A stretch of DNA of 64,000 bases from Bradyrhizobium sp. RP6 (GTDB lineage: Bacteria; Pseudomonadota; Alphaproteobacteria; Rhizobiales; Xanthobacteraceae), in NCBI RefSeq assembly GCF_003837805.1, contig NZ_RQIT01000006.1, positions 124,001-188,000 on the forward strand. Reading direction: 5' to 3'. Position 1 is the stretch's first letter, and each line of letters opens with the position of its first letter. The notes beneath the pieces are model-generated. The model saw only the letters and a list, made by a program, of their open reading frames with translations, searched no databases and was not told the DNA's origin. The translations under genes were made by a program, and so were the position numbers. Positions 1 through 10,157 of this stretch are shown piece by piece.

Positions 1-1081
<1,081 letters not shown>

Positions 1082-1186
1082 GAGATACCTCGGGGAGGTC
1101 CGCCTGTGTATTAGCAAAAGGCCAGCAATTTCAAAGGGGGAAAAGGCGCTCAAGAGGGAATGGCGCTGAAGTCAGCTCAGCATTTG

Positions 1187-1224
1187 CTGTCGTCCCGGGG
1201 CGCGTAGCGAACCCGGGACGACAG
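1187..1224. repeat. Perfect palindrome, GTCGTCCCGG intergenic repeat class
   Basis: Two perfect 13-base inverted arms (CTGTCGTCCCGGG and its complement) flank a 12-base loop. It lies between the start of the sigma-54 activator and the 3' end of the GGDEF-EAL gene, so it could also end transcription of the latter. The same core recurs in several other gaps of the window. Confidence 0.85.
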
Positions 1225-1238
1225 CGAGATTGCAGCCC

Positions 1239-2984
1239 CTACCGCCGATACCCGCTCGCCCGCGAATAGCCCTGGCGGTTCTGCTGCATCGGGCGGCTCG
1301 CCACGCTGACCCGCGCTTCGCTGGAAACGGGCGTTGCGAGCTTCAGCTCCTCCAGGAAGATCGGCCGGGAGAAGTAGTAGCCCTGCGCGAAGCGGATCTT
1401 CGTTGCCGCCTGGAGATAGGCGAGCTCCTCGTAGGATTCGATGCCTTCGGCGATCACCGTCATGCCGAGCGCTTCGCTCAAGGATTCGATCGCGCGCAGG
1501 ATGCCCTGGCTGCGCGGGCGCTTGTGGATGTCGGTGATGAAGGAGCGGTCGATCTTGATCTCGTCCGCGGTGATGTCGGCCAGCGCCGAAAGCGAGGAAT
1601 AACCTGTGCCGAAATCGTCGATGGAGATGCCGACGCCGAGCTTGCGGAACATCGGCAGGATCTCGGCCTGGAAATGATTCTTGGCGACGAAGGCGTCCTC
1701 CGTCACCTCGATCATGAAGCGCTGGGGAAAGCCGGTGTCGTCCAGCGCCTGCGCAAAGCTGCGCATGAACTCCGGATTGCCGGCCTGCTTGGCGGCGACG
1801 TTGATGCTGATGATCGCTTCCGCGCCGAACGTGTCGTTGATCAGGTCGATCGATTTGACGATCTCGGCGAGCACGAGATGAGTCAGCTCGTCGATCAGCC
1901 CGAGCTCGCCGGCAAGATTGATGAACGAGCCGGGGGCCTGGATCACGCCTTCGTCGTCGCGCAGGCGCACCAATGCCTCGATGCCCTTCACGGCCTGTGT
2001 GCGGATGTCGACCTTGGACTGGAAGGCGCAGCAGAAGCGCTTTTCCAGGATGGCGAGCCGCAGCGACTGCTCGACCTTCATCCGCGCCTGCGCCTCCCGC
2101 TCCATGCTGGCATCGAAGAAGGCGGCCAGTCCCTTGCCGTCGTTCTTGATGCGGTACATCGCGATGTCGGCGTTCTGCCGCAGCGTCTCAAAGCTGCTTC
2201 CGTGGTCGGGATAGAGGCTGATGCCGACGGAGGTCGATGCAAAGACTTCCGAATTGTCGATGAAGAACGGTGCGGTCAGCCGCTCCAGCGTCGATTGCAT
2301 GAACTCGGCGACTTCCTCCTGGCTCTGGATCGGGGAGAGCAGCAGCAGGAATTCGTCGCCGGAGATGCGCGACAGCATGTCGGAATCGCGCAGGTCGCGC
2401 CCGAGCCGCCTCGAGAGCTCGACCAGCAGCGCGTCTCCCACGGAGTGGCCGTAATAGTCGTTGATGTGCTTGAAATTGTCGACGTCGAGGAAGGCCAGCG
2501 CGAAACGCTCGGCGCCACGATCTTTCGCGAGCAGATTATTGGCGTGATGCTCGATCACGCGCCGCGAGGGCAATCCGGTCAGCTCGTCGAAATAGGCCGA
2601 GCGGAACAGCTGGTCCTCGAAATTCTTCTGTTCGGTGATGTCGGAGGACGCCGAGATCAGGAGCTCGCGTCCGGCGAGGCGAACAGGACGATGGGTCGTG
2701 AGCAGCACCTGCCGCGCGGCGCCGACGTGAAGCGCTTCCTCAGTCACGACCGCCTGCCCGGCGCTCAGTGCCTGCCGGCAGGCTTCGTGTCGCGGAGCCA
2801 GATCGGGTGACGGACGGCTGCCATCCATGCCGAGCTGGGCGGCGGCGGCGTCGTTGACCAGCAGAAGCTCGCCATGCGCGTCCTGCACAGTGAGGCCGGC
2901 CGGCAGCATTCTAACGATTTCCTTGAGAAAACTGAGCTCGGCTTCAGTCGCGCCGGAATATCGATTGTCGTTCATACAAGTCAT
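1239..2984 (-). CDS. PAS-GGDEF-EAL cyclic-di-GMP signalling protein
   Basis: A soluble protein of 581 residues from the ATG at 2984; an ATG three codons later is an alternative. A PAS-like domain occupies about residues 20-120. It is followed by a GGDEF domain whose signature reads SGDEF (about 208-212), with an RxxD inhibitory site (RDSD) five residues before it. The EAL domain follows, with EALVR (about 336), SINVAAKQ, IEVTEDAF, DDFGTGYSS and IAEGIE. The EAL motifs look complete, so c-di-GMP phosphodiesterase activity is likely. The first Gly-to-Ser change in GGDEF leaves cyclase activity open, since some SGDEF proteins are active. No membrane segments are visible, so a cytoplasmic location is expected. 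Confidence 0.92.
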   Translation of the reverse strand: MTCMNDNRYSGATEAELSFLKEIVRMLPAGLTVQDAHGELLLVNDAAAAQLGMDGSRPSPDLAPRHEACRQALSAGQAVVTEEALHVGAARQVLLTTHRPVRLAGRELLISASSDITEQKNFEDQLFRSAYFDELTGLPSRRVIEHHANNLLAKDRGAERFALAFLDVDNFKHINDYYGHSVGDALLVELSRRLGRDLRDSDMLSRISGDEFLLLLSPIQSQEEVAEFMQSTLERLTAPFFIDNSEVFASTSVGISLYPDHGSSFETLRQNADIAMYRIKNDGKGLAAFFDASMEREAQARMKVEQSLRLAILEKRFCCAFQSKVDIRTQAVKGIEALVRLRDDEGVIQAPGSFINLAGELGLIDELTHLVLAEIVKSIDLINDTFGAEAIISINVAAKQAGNPEFMRSFAQALDDTGFPQRFMIEVTEDAFVAKNHFQAEILPMFRKLGVGISIDDFGTGYSSLSALADITADEIKIDRSFITDIHKRPRSQGILRAIESLSEALGMTVIAEGIESYEELAYLQAATKIRFAQGYYFSRPIFLEELKLATPVSSEARVSVASRPMQQNRQGYSRASGYRR

Positions 2985-3401
2985 GAATCTTGTTGTTTCG
3001 GCGCGCCTTTGCAATGGGCGCGATCTTGCGCAGTTCCCTCTTAAGTTTGGTTAAGGGGCTAGAAGAAATACGGGGGTGTTTTGGAGAAAACTTGCGACGA
3101 TGCGACGCGCGCCGGCGATCGTCATTAACAGAGGGTCAATGCGTCAAGTGAAACTGCGAGCGAGGTATGCGCGTGGGAGCGATTTCGCTGCGGCCATCTT
3201 TCGAGATGCCCGCCGTGGGCGGGCCTCAGGATGAGGACCGGAGTGCGCTGCGCGATATCACGCGAGCACCGATGCCGCTTAGTCTCATGCTGAGGAGACC
3301 GCGAAGCGGTCGTCTCGAGGACGAGGCGCGTGCTCATCTCGCGCAATATGCCAAATGCGCTTGCGCCACGCCGCAAGCGGGAGGAGCGGACCTCTCGCGT
3401 T
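2985..3401. repeat. Intergenic region with a palindromic repeat
   Basis: This 417-base gap separates the GGDEF-EAL gene from the 3' end of the HWE kinase gene. Its middle (about 3195-3330) holds degenerate palindromic repeat sequence, with GATGCCCGCC / GGGCGGGC and GAGACCGCGAAGCGGTCGTCTC blocks of the 'CTCAGGATGAGG' type. The open frames here lack gene-like composition, and I see no RNA gene. Confidence 0.6.
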
Positions 3402-4367
3402 CTATTCGCTTCGCGGGATTCGGCACTGCATGATGCAATGCAGCCCGGTCTTCAGATACGAGATCTCGGTCCTGCCATCGAAGGACGACAATGCCGATTT
3501 CAGCAACTTGGTGCCGAAGCCGGGCTCGGACACCTTGTCCACACTCGGCCCTTCGGTTTCGTCCCAGGTGATGGTCAGGCGGTCGTCGCTGATGGTCCAG
3601 GACACCTGTAACAGGCCGCGCGGCGAGGAGAATGCGCCGTACTTGCCCGCATTGGTGGCAAGCTCGTGAAACATCAATGACAGCGTGACTGCGAGCTTCG
3701 GCGGCAGGAACAACCGATCGCCATTGAGGGTGAAGCGGACATGGCCATAGGGACCGAGTTCCGAGATCAGGAGGTCGCGGATATCGCAGCCGCCCTTGTC
3801 GATCCGCGAGATCAGATCGTCCGTTGCGGCCAGCGAGCGCAGCCTGGGATCGACCCGGGCCCAGACCTGCGGGTGGTCGTGCAGCACCTGGTGCAGCACG
3901 GCATGCACCGTCGACAGCTTGTTCTTCAGCCGGTGCTGGAGTTCCTCGACCAGCAGCTTGCGATACTCTTCTTCCTCGATGAGGCGTCTTGAGATCCGGC
4001 GCTGCTCGGCCAGCATGGTGCGATAGTGCTCGACACCCCAGATGGTTATCGCGCAGACGGCCCAGTAAAGCGCCAGCAGGGCAAACCGCGCGCGATCGGC
4101 AAAGGCATCGCCGAAATTCAGGACGACGCCGAGCACGCCGCCGATCAGCGCGGTGATCACGCCGATCCGGAATCCTCCCAGGGCAGCTGCAAAAAACACG
4201 GCCGGAAAGTAAGGCGTGAAGTAGATGTCCGGACGAACCTGAGCGAGCCCCCAGCGGACCAGGGTTGCGGCCAACAGGCAGATTGCCGCAAACGAGATGC
4301 TCAGACCGAGCGAAGGCGGCGCCGCGCCCTGCCAGCCCTTGCGGAACTCGTCGATCAGCTTCCCCAT
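3402..4367 (-). CDS. Membrane-bound HWE-family sensor histidine kinase
   Basis: The protein has 321 residues. About four membrane-spanning segments lie in residues 20-112, and the cytoplasmic kinase core follows. The phospho-acceptor region ELQHRLKNKL (His about 145) and the N-box FHELATNAGKYGA (His about 234) are typical of the HWE kinases common in rhizobia. ITWDETEGP and GFGTKLL complete the ATP-binding part. No extracellular sensing loop or PAS domain is evident, so the signal may be read within the membrane. No response regulator is adjacent, so its partner is unknown. The ATG at 4367 begins MGKLIDEF. Confidence 0.88.
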   Translation of the reverse strand: MGKLIDEFRKGWQGAAPPSLGLSISFAAICLLAATLVRWGLAQVRPDIYFTPYFPAVFFAAALGGFRIGVITALIGGVLGVVLNFGDAFADRARFALLALYWAVCAITIWGVEHYRTMLAEQRRISRRLIEEEEYRKLLVEELQHRLKNKLSTVHAVLHQVLHDHPQVWARVDPRLRSLAATDDLISRIDKGGCDIRDLLISELGPYGHVRFTLNGDRLFLPPKLAVTLSLMFHELATNAGKYGAFSSPRGLLQVSWTISDDRLTITWDETEGPSVDKVSEPGFGTKLLKSALSSFDGRTEISYLKTGLHCIMQCRIPRSE

Positions 4368-4546
4368 GCGCAGCCCAGTTGCGATATGCGTTCGAACATC
4401 GAGCGGCCCGTGAGAATGTTACGCATGCCGCCCGCACAAGCATAGCTTGCCTTGTCGGAAGCGGGCAGGAATAGTGGCGGCTCCGGCGACGGCGGCGGCC
4501 GACATTCGCCATTTGGCATCAAATCGCTCGAAAACAGGAACATTCC

Positions 4547-5383
4547 ATGGGCAGGCTGGACGGCAAGGTTGCGGTGATCACGGGGGCGACAAGCGGGATC
4601 GGATTGCGCACTGCGGAAGTCTTCGTTGCCGAAGGTGCCAAAATTGTGATCGCGGGGCGGCGCGTACCGGAAGGCGAGGCACTGGCGAAGCAACTCGGGG
4701 CCAATTGCATCTTCCGCCAGACCGACGTCACGGTCGAAGCGCAGATGCAGGCGCTGATTGCGCTCGCGGTCGACAAGTTCGGCAGGATCGATTGCCTGTT
4801 CAACAATGCCGGCGGGCCGGCGCAGACCGGCGGCATCGAGGGCCTCGAGGTCGAGCGGTTCGACGCGGCGATGGCGACGCTGGTGCGCAGTGTCGTGGTC
4901 GGCATGAAGCACGCCGCGCCCTACATGAAGAAGCAGGGGGCAGGCAGCATCATCAACAATGGCAGCATCGCCGGCCGCCTCGCCGGCTTCTCGTCGTCGA
5001 TGGTCTATAGCGCGGCCAAGGCGGCGGTGATCCATCTCACCAAATGCGTGGCGATGGAGCTCGGCGAATCCAACGTCCGCGTTAACTCGATCTCGCCCGG
5101 CGCGATCGCAACAGGCATCTTCGGCAAGGCGCTGGGGCTCTCGACCGACGCGGCGGAGAAGACGCCGGCGGTGATGCGCGAGGTCTACAAGACCGCGCAG
5201 CCGATCCCGCGTGCCGGCCTTCCCGATGATATCGCCCATGCCGCGGTGTTCCTGGCCAGCGACGAATCCAGCTTCGTCAACGGCCACGACCTCGTCGTCG
5301 ACGGCGCCATCACCGGCGGCCGCAACTGGAGCCAGCAGCAGCAGGGCTACGTGGCGCTGCGCAAGGCGTTCGATCAGGCGTAG
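4547..5383 (+). CDS. Short-chain dehydrogenase/reductase (SDR family)
   Basis: The 278-residue protein has a classical SDR layout. The dinucleotide-binding TGATSGIG is at residues 12-19, NNAG at 86-89, catalytic Ser at about 140 and YSAAK with Tyr154 and Lys158. The C-terminal SPGAIATGIF and VNGHDLVVDG segments are also typical. It should oxidise or reduce an alcohol/ketone with NAD(P); a basic residue pair after the second strand (GRR) hints at NADP. The substrate is unknown. It is convergent with the P450 gene and close to a flavin monooxygenase, so a role in one oxidative route is possible but inferred. Confidence 0.93.
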   Translation: MGRLDGKVAVITGATSGIGLRTAEVFVAEGAKIVIAGRRVPEGEALAKQLGANCIFRQTDVTVEAQMQALIALAVDKFGRIDCLFNNAGGPAQTGGIEGLEVERFDAAMATLVRSVVVGMKHAAPYMKKQGAGSIINNGSIAGRLAGFSSSMVYSAAKAAVIHLTKCVAMELGESNVRVNSISPGAIATGIFGKALGLSTDAAEKTPAVMREVYKTAQPIPRAGLPDDIAHAAVFLASDESSFVNGHDLVVDGAITGGRNWSQQQQGYVALRKAFDQA

Positions 5384-5393
5384 CGGACAGCTT

Positions 5394-5515
5394 TCGTGCC
5401 CCGGACGCGGTGCGGCGCGAAGTGCCGCTCCGCAGAGCCGGGGCCCATCTATCCGCAGCAGCTTGCCCTCTGGCTTTCTGAGTCCCGGCTCGCGCTGCGC
5501 GCGTCCGGGACACGA
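5394..5515. repeat. Imperfect inverted repeat between convergent genes
   Basis: The left arm TCGTGCCCCGGACGCG and right arm CGCGTCCGGGACACGA pair with one mismatch across about 90 bases. It fills the gap between the SDR and P450 stop codons and may act as a two-way transcription stop. Confidence 0.7.
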
Positions 5516-5525
5516 GAGTTGAGCG

Positions 5526-6902
5526 CTAAACCGCCTTCACGCTCACCCGCAGCCCGTCCCGTGGCTTCGGGATCGGCCACATCTGCCAGTCCGGCTTGTA
5601 GCCCGGCTCCAGCGACACCTCGATATTCTGCAAGAAGTGCCGCGCGAAACATTTCGCCTGCATGTAGGCGAAATGCAGGCCGAGGCACATATGCGCGCCG
5701 CCGCCGAACGGCACGAAGGCGAAGCGGTGGCGGCCACGCTGCGCTTCCTCGGTGAAGCGCAAGGGATCGAAGCGGTCCGGCTCCGGCCAGATGTCCTTCA
5801 TGTGGTGCGTGTAGAGCGGATTGATGCCGATTGCGGTGCCGGCGGGGATTGCAAACCCCTTGAAGCTGAAATCGCGCATCGCGCGGCGCGGCATCGACGG
5901 CACCGGCGGCCTGATCCGCAGCGCTTCCTTGAACGCCATCTCCGACAGCGGCATCTTTTCGAGATCGTCGAAGCTGCTCGGCGCCCCTGGGGCGAGCCCG
6001 AGCGCGAGTACCTCCGCGCGCAGCCTGTCCTGCCATTCAGGATTGGCGGCGAGTTCGCCGATGAAGGAGGTCAGCGACGAGGTCAGCGTGTCGTGCGCCG
6101 CCATCATCAGGAAGCTCATGTGGTCGATGATGTCCTGCTCCGAGAGCAGCGCGCCATCCTCATGGGTTGCGCGGCAGAGCTGCGAGAACAGATCGTCGCC
6201 GCCATGATTGCCGCGGCGCAGCGGAATCTGCTCCCGGAAATAGGCGACGATGCGCTTGCGTCCCTTCACCCCTCGCGCCATCTGGGTGCCGGGCAGGGGG
6301 CGGCGGACCGGCGAGACGGAGGCGGCGACCATGTCGACAAAGGCGCGGTTGATCTCGTCGACCTCCGGCCCGATATCGGCGCCGAGGAATGAGGCCGCAG
6401 CGAGATCGAGCGTGAGCTGCTTCATCGCCGGATAGAGCAGCATCTCCCCTCGCTTTGCCTTCCATTGCGCGACGCGCGCAGAAATGCCGCGGTCGAGATC
6501 GCCGAGATAGGACTTCATCGGCCCGGACTTGAACGCGACCGACAGCGCCTTGCGATGCAGGCGATGCTCGTCGAAATCGAGCAGCATCAATCCGCGCGGA
6601 AACAGCAGTCCCAGAACCTTGTTCCAGCCATGCGTCGAGGAGAACAGCTTTTGCTGGTCGAACAGCACGAGCTCGTTGGCCTCGGGGCCGAGCAGCACGA
6701 CGTTGGTCTCGCCGAAAAAATGCGTACGGTAGACCAGGCCGTATTTGGCGCCGTTCGCTTCGATATGGCCCTTTGGGTCGGCGAGCACCTGAAACGTCTT
6801 GCCGATGATCGGCCAGCCTTCGTCGCCGGGAATGTGGGTCAGCTCATTGCGCCTCGGCGGGGTGAACTGAAGTGCGGGGGCGGCCACATTCTGCATCGAC
6901 AT
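5526..6902 (-). CDS. Cytochrome P450 monooxygenase
   Basis: The protein has 458 residues from the ATG at 6902, which has GGAG eight bases upstream; the frame extends further upstream without a better start. P450 hallmarks are the I-helix oxygen-binding AHDTLT, the K-helix ExxR in KEALRIRPP and the haem-thiolate loop FGGGAHMCLG with Cys406 as ligand. No N-terminal membrane anchor is seen, so it is a soluble bacterial P450 that needs separate redox partners; none is encoded next to it. The N-terminal region (GWPIIGKTF, KYGLVYRTHFFG) resembles the CYP26/CYP120-like branch, which is a tentative reading. Substrate unknown. Confidence 0.95.
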   Translation of the reverse strand: MSMQNVAAPALQFTPPRRNELTHIPGDEGWPIIGKTFQVLADPKGHIEANGAKYGLVYRTHFFGETNVVLLGPEANELVLFDQQKLFSSTHGWNKVLGLLFPRGLMLLDFDEHRLHRKALSVAFKSGPMKSYLGDLDRGISARVAQWKAKRGEMLLYPAMKQLTLDLAAASFLGADIGPEVDEINRAFVDMVAASVSPVRRPLPGTQMARGVKGRKRIVAYFREQIPLRRGNHGGDDLFSQLCRATHEDGALLSEQDIIDHMSFLMMAAHDTLTSSLTSFIGELAANPEWQDRLRAEVLALGLAPGAPSSFDDLEKMPLSEMAFKEALRIRPPVPSMPRRAMRDFSFKGFAIPAGTAIGINPLYTHHMKDIWPEPDRFDPLRFTEEAQRGRHRFAFVPFGGGAHMCLGLHFAYMQAKCFARHFLQNIEVSLEPGYKPDWQMWPIPKPRDGLRVSVKAV

Positions 6903-7024
6903 GACGATTGCTCCGGTTGGCTGACCGAACAGGCTCGCGGTCGCGCTCGACTGACAGAGACAGCATAGCACGGTTGGACGAGAATGACGTGGCGGCTCTC
7001 ACCTCCAAAAAGCGCCGCGGTGCG

Positions 7025-7055
7025 GTTCACCTCTTTCCGCCGGAGAGAGGTGAAC
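7025..7055 (-). terminator. Hairpin downstream of the flavin monooxygenase gene
   Basis: Perfect 10-base arms GTTCACCTCT / AGAGGTGAAC enclose an 11-base loop. It lies 40 bases past the stop of the leftward flavin monooxygenase gene and before the P450 gene. No clear U-run follows, so termination is inferred; it could instead regulate the P450 gene. Confidence 0.5.
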
Positions 7056-7094
7056 CCAGCCAACCGCTCGCACCGATTCTACATGGCGTCGAGC

Positions 7095-8330
7095 CTACCG
7101 TTTCGCGGCTTCCTTCTGCAGATCCGGGGCGTTGACGGCGGGAATGGCGACGCGGCCGGGGCCGGTGACCTTCAACGCCTCGGCGGCCTTCTCGTTTTCC
7201 ATGATCTTGGCCATCACGGCCTGTCCCGCACGCTCGAAGATCGCGCGGTTCTCGATCACGAATTTTTGCGATTTGCGCAGCCCGTCGATATAGCCGTTGA
7301 TCTCCGGCACAACGTAGCGCGCCACCATGTCCCAGCTCCGCCGCGTCGCTTCCGGATTGGCCCAGTCATGCACGAACCCGATGATCGCGCCGACGCCGCC
7401 GGAGACCTGCATCACGTTCTTGATGGTTTTGACGAGATCGTCGGGCGTGCCGATGGTGGACGCGGCGCCCTCGACGAAGGCGGTCTTGTCGACGGCCTCG
7501 TCCGGCGAGGAGAATGCGGTGAGGCCCGGCCGCTGCAACGTGCCGACATTATATTCGTTGTGCCACCGCATCAGCCCGGCGCCCGCTTCGCGGCGCGCCT
7601 GCTCGCGGGTCTCTGCGATGTGGAAAGTCAGCAGCACGCGCCAGTCCGCACGGTTCACCGTGGTGCCGTGCTTCCTGGCGGCATCCTCGGCGAACTGCCA
7701 TTGCTGCTGCAGCGACATCAGGCCCTGCGTCGTCATCGAGCCCAGCGAGATGATGCCGATGCCGTATTTGCCGGCGAGCGTCATGCCGGAGGGCGAGATC
7801 TGCGAGGCCACCACGAACGGCATCTCCTCCTGCAAGGGCAGGATCTGCAGCGCGGCGTCGTTCATCGTGAACCAGTCGCTCTTGGCGGTGACGCGCTCGC
7901 CGTTGAAGAGGCGGCGGATGATGCCGATCGCTTCGTCCTGGCGGTCGCGCTGCGTCATCGGATCGATCCCGAGCGTGTGCGCATCCGAGGCGAGCGCGCC
8001 CGGGCCGGAGCCGAAGATGGCGCGGCCGCCGGTCATGTGGTCGAGCTGCACCATGCGCTGGGCGACGTTGAAGGGATGGTGATAGGGCAGCGACACCACG
8101 CCGGTGCCGAGCTTGATCCGCTTGGTGCGCTCGCCGGCCGCGGCCAGGAACATCTCGGGCGAGGCGATCATCTCCCAGCCGGACGAATGATGCTCGCCGC
8201 ACCAGAACTCGTCATAGCCCAGCGCATCCAGCTGCTCGACGAGGTCGAGATCCCGCCGGAACTGGAGCATCGGATGCTCCCCGATCGGGTGATGCGGGGC
8301 AAGGAAGGCTCCGAACTTCAGGCGCGCCAT
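7095..8330 (-). CDS. LLM-class flavin-dependent monooxygenase (luciferase-like, limonene monooxygenase-type)
   Basis: The protein has 411 residues from the ATG at 8330, preceded by GGAGAG. The N-terminus MARLKFGAFLAPHHPIGE, FWCGEHHSSGWE, IKLGTGVVSLPYHHPFNVAQ and the long GRAIFGSGPGAL segment mark the bacterial luciferase-like TIM-barrel family that uses reduced FMN. The pattern is closest to the limonene 1,2-monooxygenase-like branch. Such enzymes need a flavin reductase, which is not adjacent. It reads in the same direction as the P450 gene but a 190-base gap with a hairpin separates them, so co-transcription is uncertain. Actual substrate unknown. Confidence 0.9.
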   Translation of the reverse strand: MARLKFGAFLAPHHPIGEHPMLQFRRDLDLVEQLDALGYDEFWCGEHHSSGWEMIASPEMFLAAAGERTKRIKLGTGVVSLPYHHPFNVAQRMVQLDHMTGGRAIFGSGPGALASDAHTLGIDPMTQRDRQDEAIGIIRRLFNGERVTAKSDWFTMNDAALQILPLQEEMPFVVASQISPSGMTLAGKYGIGIISLGSMTTQGLMSLQQQWQFAEDAARKHGTTVNRADWRVLLTFHIAETREQARREAGAGLMRWHNEYNVGTLQRPGLTAFSSPDEAVDKTAFVEGAASTIGTPDDLVKTIKNVMQVSGGVGAIIGFVHDWANPEATRRSWDMVARYVVPEINGYIDGLRKSQKFVIENRAIFERAGQAVMAKIMENEKAAEALKVTGPGRVAIPAVNAPDLQKEAAKR

Positions 8331-8501
8331 GGCGATCTCTCCGGTTTGATTTTCTGTTTGTTGAGGGGGGCAGGCTACGTGCCTGATGGCACGAAGGCAA
8401 TCGCACGATGTCCCGTGTTGCGGAATGCAGGCATGCGTGGGTCTTCTTCCTCTTCTCATGCTTGCGTGCAGGTGCTCCACAGCGCCATGCCCGGTGCTTT
8501 C

Positions 8502-8522
8502 CCCTTCGCCAGTGGCGAAGGG
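8502..8522. promoter_or_regulatory. Perfect palindrome in a divergent promoter region
   Basis: CCCTTCGCC-AGT-GGCGAAGGG, with 9-base arms, sits in the 274-base gap between the divergent flavin monooxygenase and MFS exporter genes. The position suits an operator or a 5'-UTR hairpin for the exporter. No regulator gene is adjacent. Confidence 0.45.
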
Positions 8523-8604
8523 CACGCGAATCCTACCTGTGGGGTAATCGCGACACCGTACGCGATCTGAAATCATCGGGCCGCGAGTCCAGATCCGTGC
8601 GCCA

Positions 8605-10017
8605 ATGCATCAAATCGTCACAAAGCAAATCGATTCGTCCCGTCGTTGGTGGGTGCTGGCCATCGTCGTGGCCGCCCAGTTCATGTTCGGCGTCGACGCC
8701 TTCGTGGTCAACGTCGCCATTCCCACCATTGCGGTCGACCTGAAGGCTTCGCCGGCCCAGATCGAATCCATCATCGCGATCTACCTGATCGCCTATGCCA
8801 CGCTGGTCGTGACCGGCGGCCGGCTCGGCGACATCCACGGCACGAAGGGCGTGTTCCTGGCCGGCCTGCTCGGCTTCACCTTGACGTCGCTCTGGTGCGG
8901 CCTCTCGCAATCCGGGGCGGAGCTGATCGTTGCGCGGCTGGCGCAGGGCGCGACCGCGGCATTGATGGTGCCGCAGGTGCTGGCGACGCTGCACCTCTTG
9001 TTCACCGATGAGTCGCGCAGCCGTGCCTTCGCCATTTACGGTGTCGTGCTCGGGCTTGCGGGCGCCGCAGGCTTCCTGCTCGGCGGTTTTCTCGTCACAC
9101 TCAACCTCGCCGGCGCTGGTTGGCGCTCGGTGTTCTTCGTGAACGTGCCGTTTGGCCTCGTCATCGCGGCTGCCGCCTGGCGCATCATGCCGTCGACATC
9201 GCGCCGATCAGGTACAAGGCTCGACATCAAGGGCAGCGTGGTGCTGTTCGCGGGGCTGTTGTGCCTGATCGGCCCGCTGCTGTTCGGCCACGATGTCGGC
9301 TGGGCGCCGTGGCTGTGGGCGGTGATGGGAAGCGGCGGCGTGATCCTCGCCGCGTTCCTGAAGCTGGAGCAGGCGGTCGCACGCGCCGGCGGCATGCCGC
9401 TGATCGACCTCACGCTGCTGGCGGACGCCGGTTTCCTGCGCGGCCTCGGCGCCGCCTTCTTTTTCTTCTTCGCCAATCTCTCGTTCTATCTGGTGATGAC
9501 GCTGTTCATGCAGCGGGGCCTCAAGATCCCGCCGCTCGCGGCCGGCATGGCCTTCATTCCGCTCGCGCTCGCCTTCGTCGTGGCCTCGCGCCACAGCGGG
9601 GTGCGGGCGCGCCATCGCGGCACCAGGGTTTTGCTCGAAGGCTGCGCGCTTCAGGTCGTCGGCCTCGCCGCACTTGCGCTTGTCGCGGGCTGTGTCGATG
9701 CCCCGTCGCCGCTCCTGCTCGCGTTCACCTTGATCATCTTCGGCTATGGTCAAGGACTGGTGATGGCGCCGCTCTCGGGCGCGGTGCTCTCGACGGTGAA
9801 GCCTGTCGCCGCAGGCTCGGCCTCCGGCATCTACGGCACCACGGCGCAGATCGGAAATGCGGCCGGAGTGGCCGCAATCGGCGCGGTATTCTTCGCGGTT
9901 GAAGCCCTGCAATCAGCGCGCGCAGGATTCCTCGCGTCGCTCGTGCTGTTTGTGACATTGATTATGATCTGTGCCGCATTTCTGGCGTGGATGCGTCGTG
10001 CATCGGCACGAAGTTGA
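8605..10017 (+). CDS. DHA2-family MFS drug/solute exporter
   Basis: A 470-residue integral membrane protein with about 14 predicted spans. It carries the family's motif A-like GGRLGDIHGTKG after the second span and GWRSVFFVNVPFG near span 6, both typical of drug:H+ antiporter family 2. The ATG at 8605 has only a weak ribosome site. It is divergent from the flavin monooxygenase gene; export of a substrate or product of the neighbouring oxygenases is possible but inferred. No membrane-fusion partner is adjacent, unlike the emrAB pair later in the window. Confidence 0.9.
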   Translation: MHQIVTKQIDSSRRWWVLAIVVAAQFMFGVDAFVVNVAIPTIAVDLKASPAQIESIIAIYLIAYATLVVTGGRLGDIHGTKGVFLAGLLGFTLTSLWCGLSQSGAELIVARLAQGATAALMVPQVLATLHLLFTDESRSRAFAIYGVVLGLAGAAGFLLGGFLVTLNLAGAGWRSVFFVNVPFGLVIAAAAWRIMPSTSRRSGTRLDIKGSVVLFAGLLCLIGPLLFGHDVGWAPWLWAVMGSGGVILAAFLKLEQAVARAGGMPLIDLTLLADAGFLRGLGAAFFFFFANLSFYLVMTLFMQRGLKIPPLAAGMAFIPLALAFVVASRHSGVRARHRGTRVLLEGCALQVVGLAALALVAGCVDAPSPLLLAFTLIIFGYGQGLVMAPLSGAVLSTVKPVAAGSASGIYGTTAQIGNAAGVAAIGAVFFAVEALQSARAGFLASLVLFVTLIMICAAFLAWMRRASARS

Positions 10018-10157
10018 GGCAACGCGGTTAATGCGTGCCGATTTCAGCGGGATTTCCCGCGATTTTCGCTCGACTGACAGCGCACGGTCTTTTTATTTTG
10101 CAATGCAGCAACTATCTGGTTGGACTGACGTTGAACGTCGCCCACCAGGAAGCTGCC

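Noticed and set aside
3125..3400. Short frames between the GGDEF-EAL and HWE kinase genes
   Set aside because: They lie on palindromic repeat sequence and lack ribosome sites.
4355..5287. A 310-codon frame antisense to the SDR gene
   Set aside because: The SDR gene has intact TGxxxGIG and YxxxK motifs; the antisense protein shows none.
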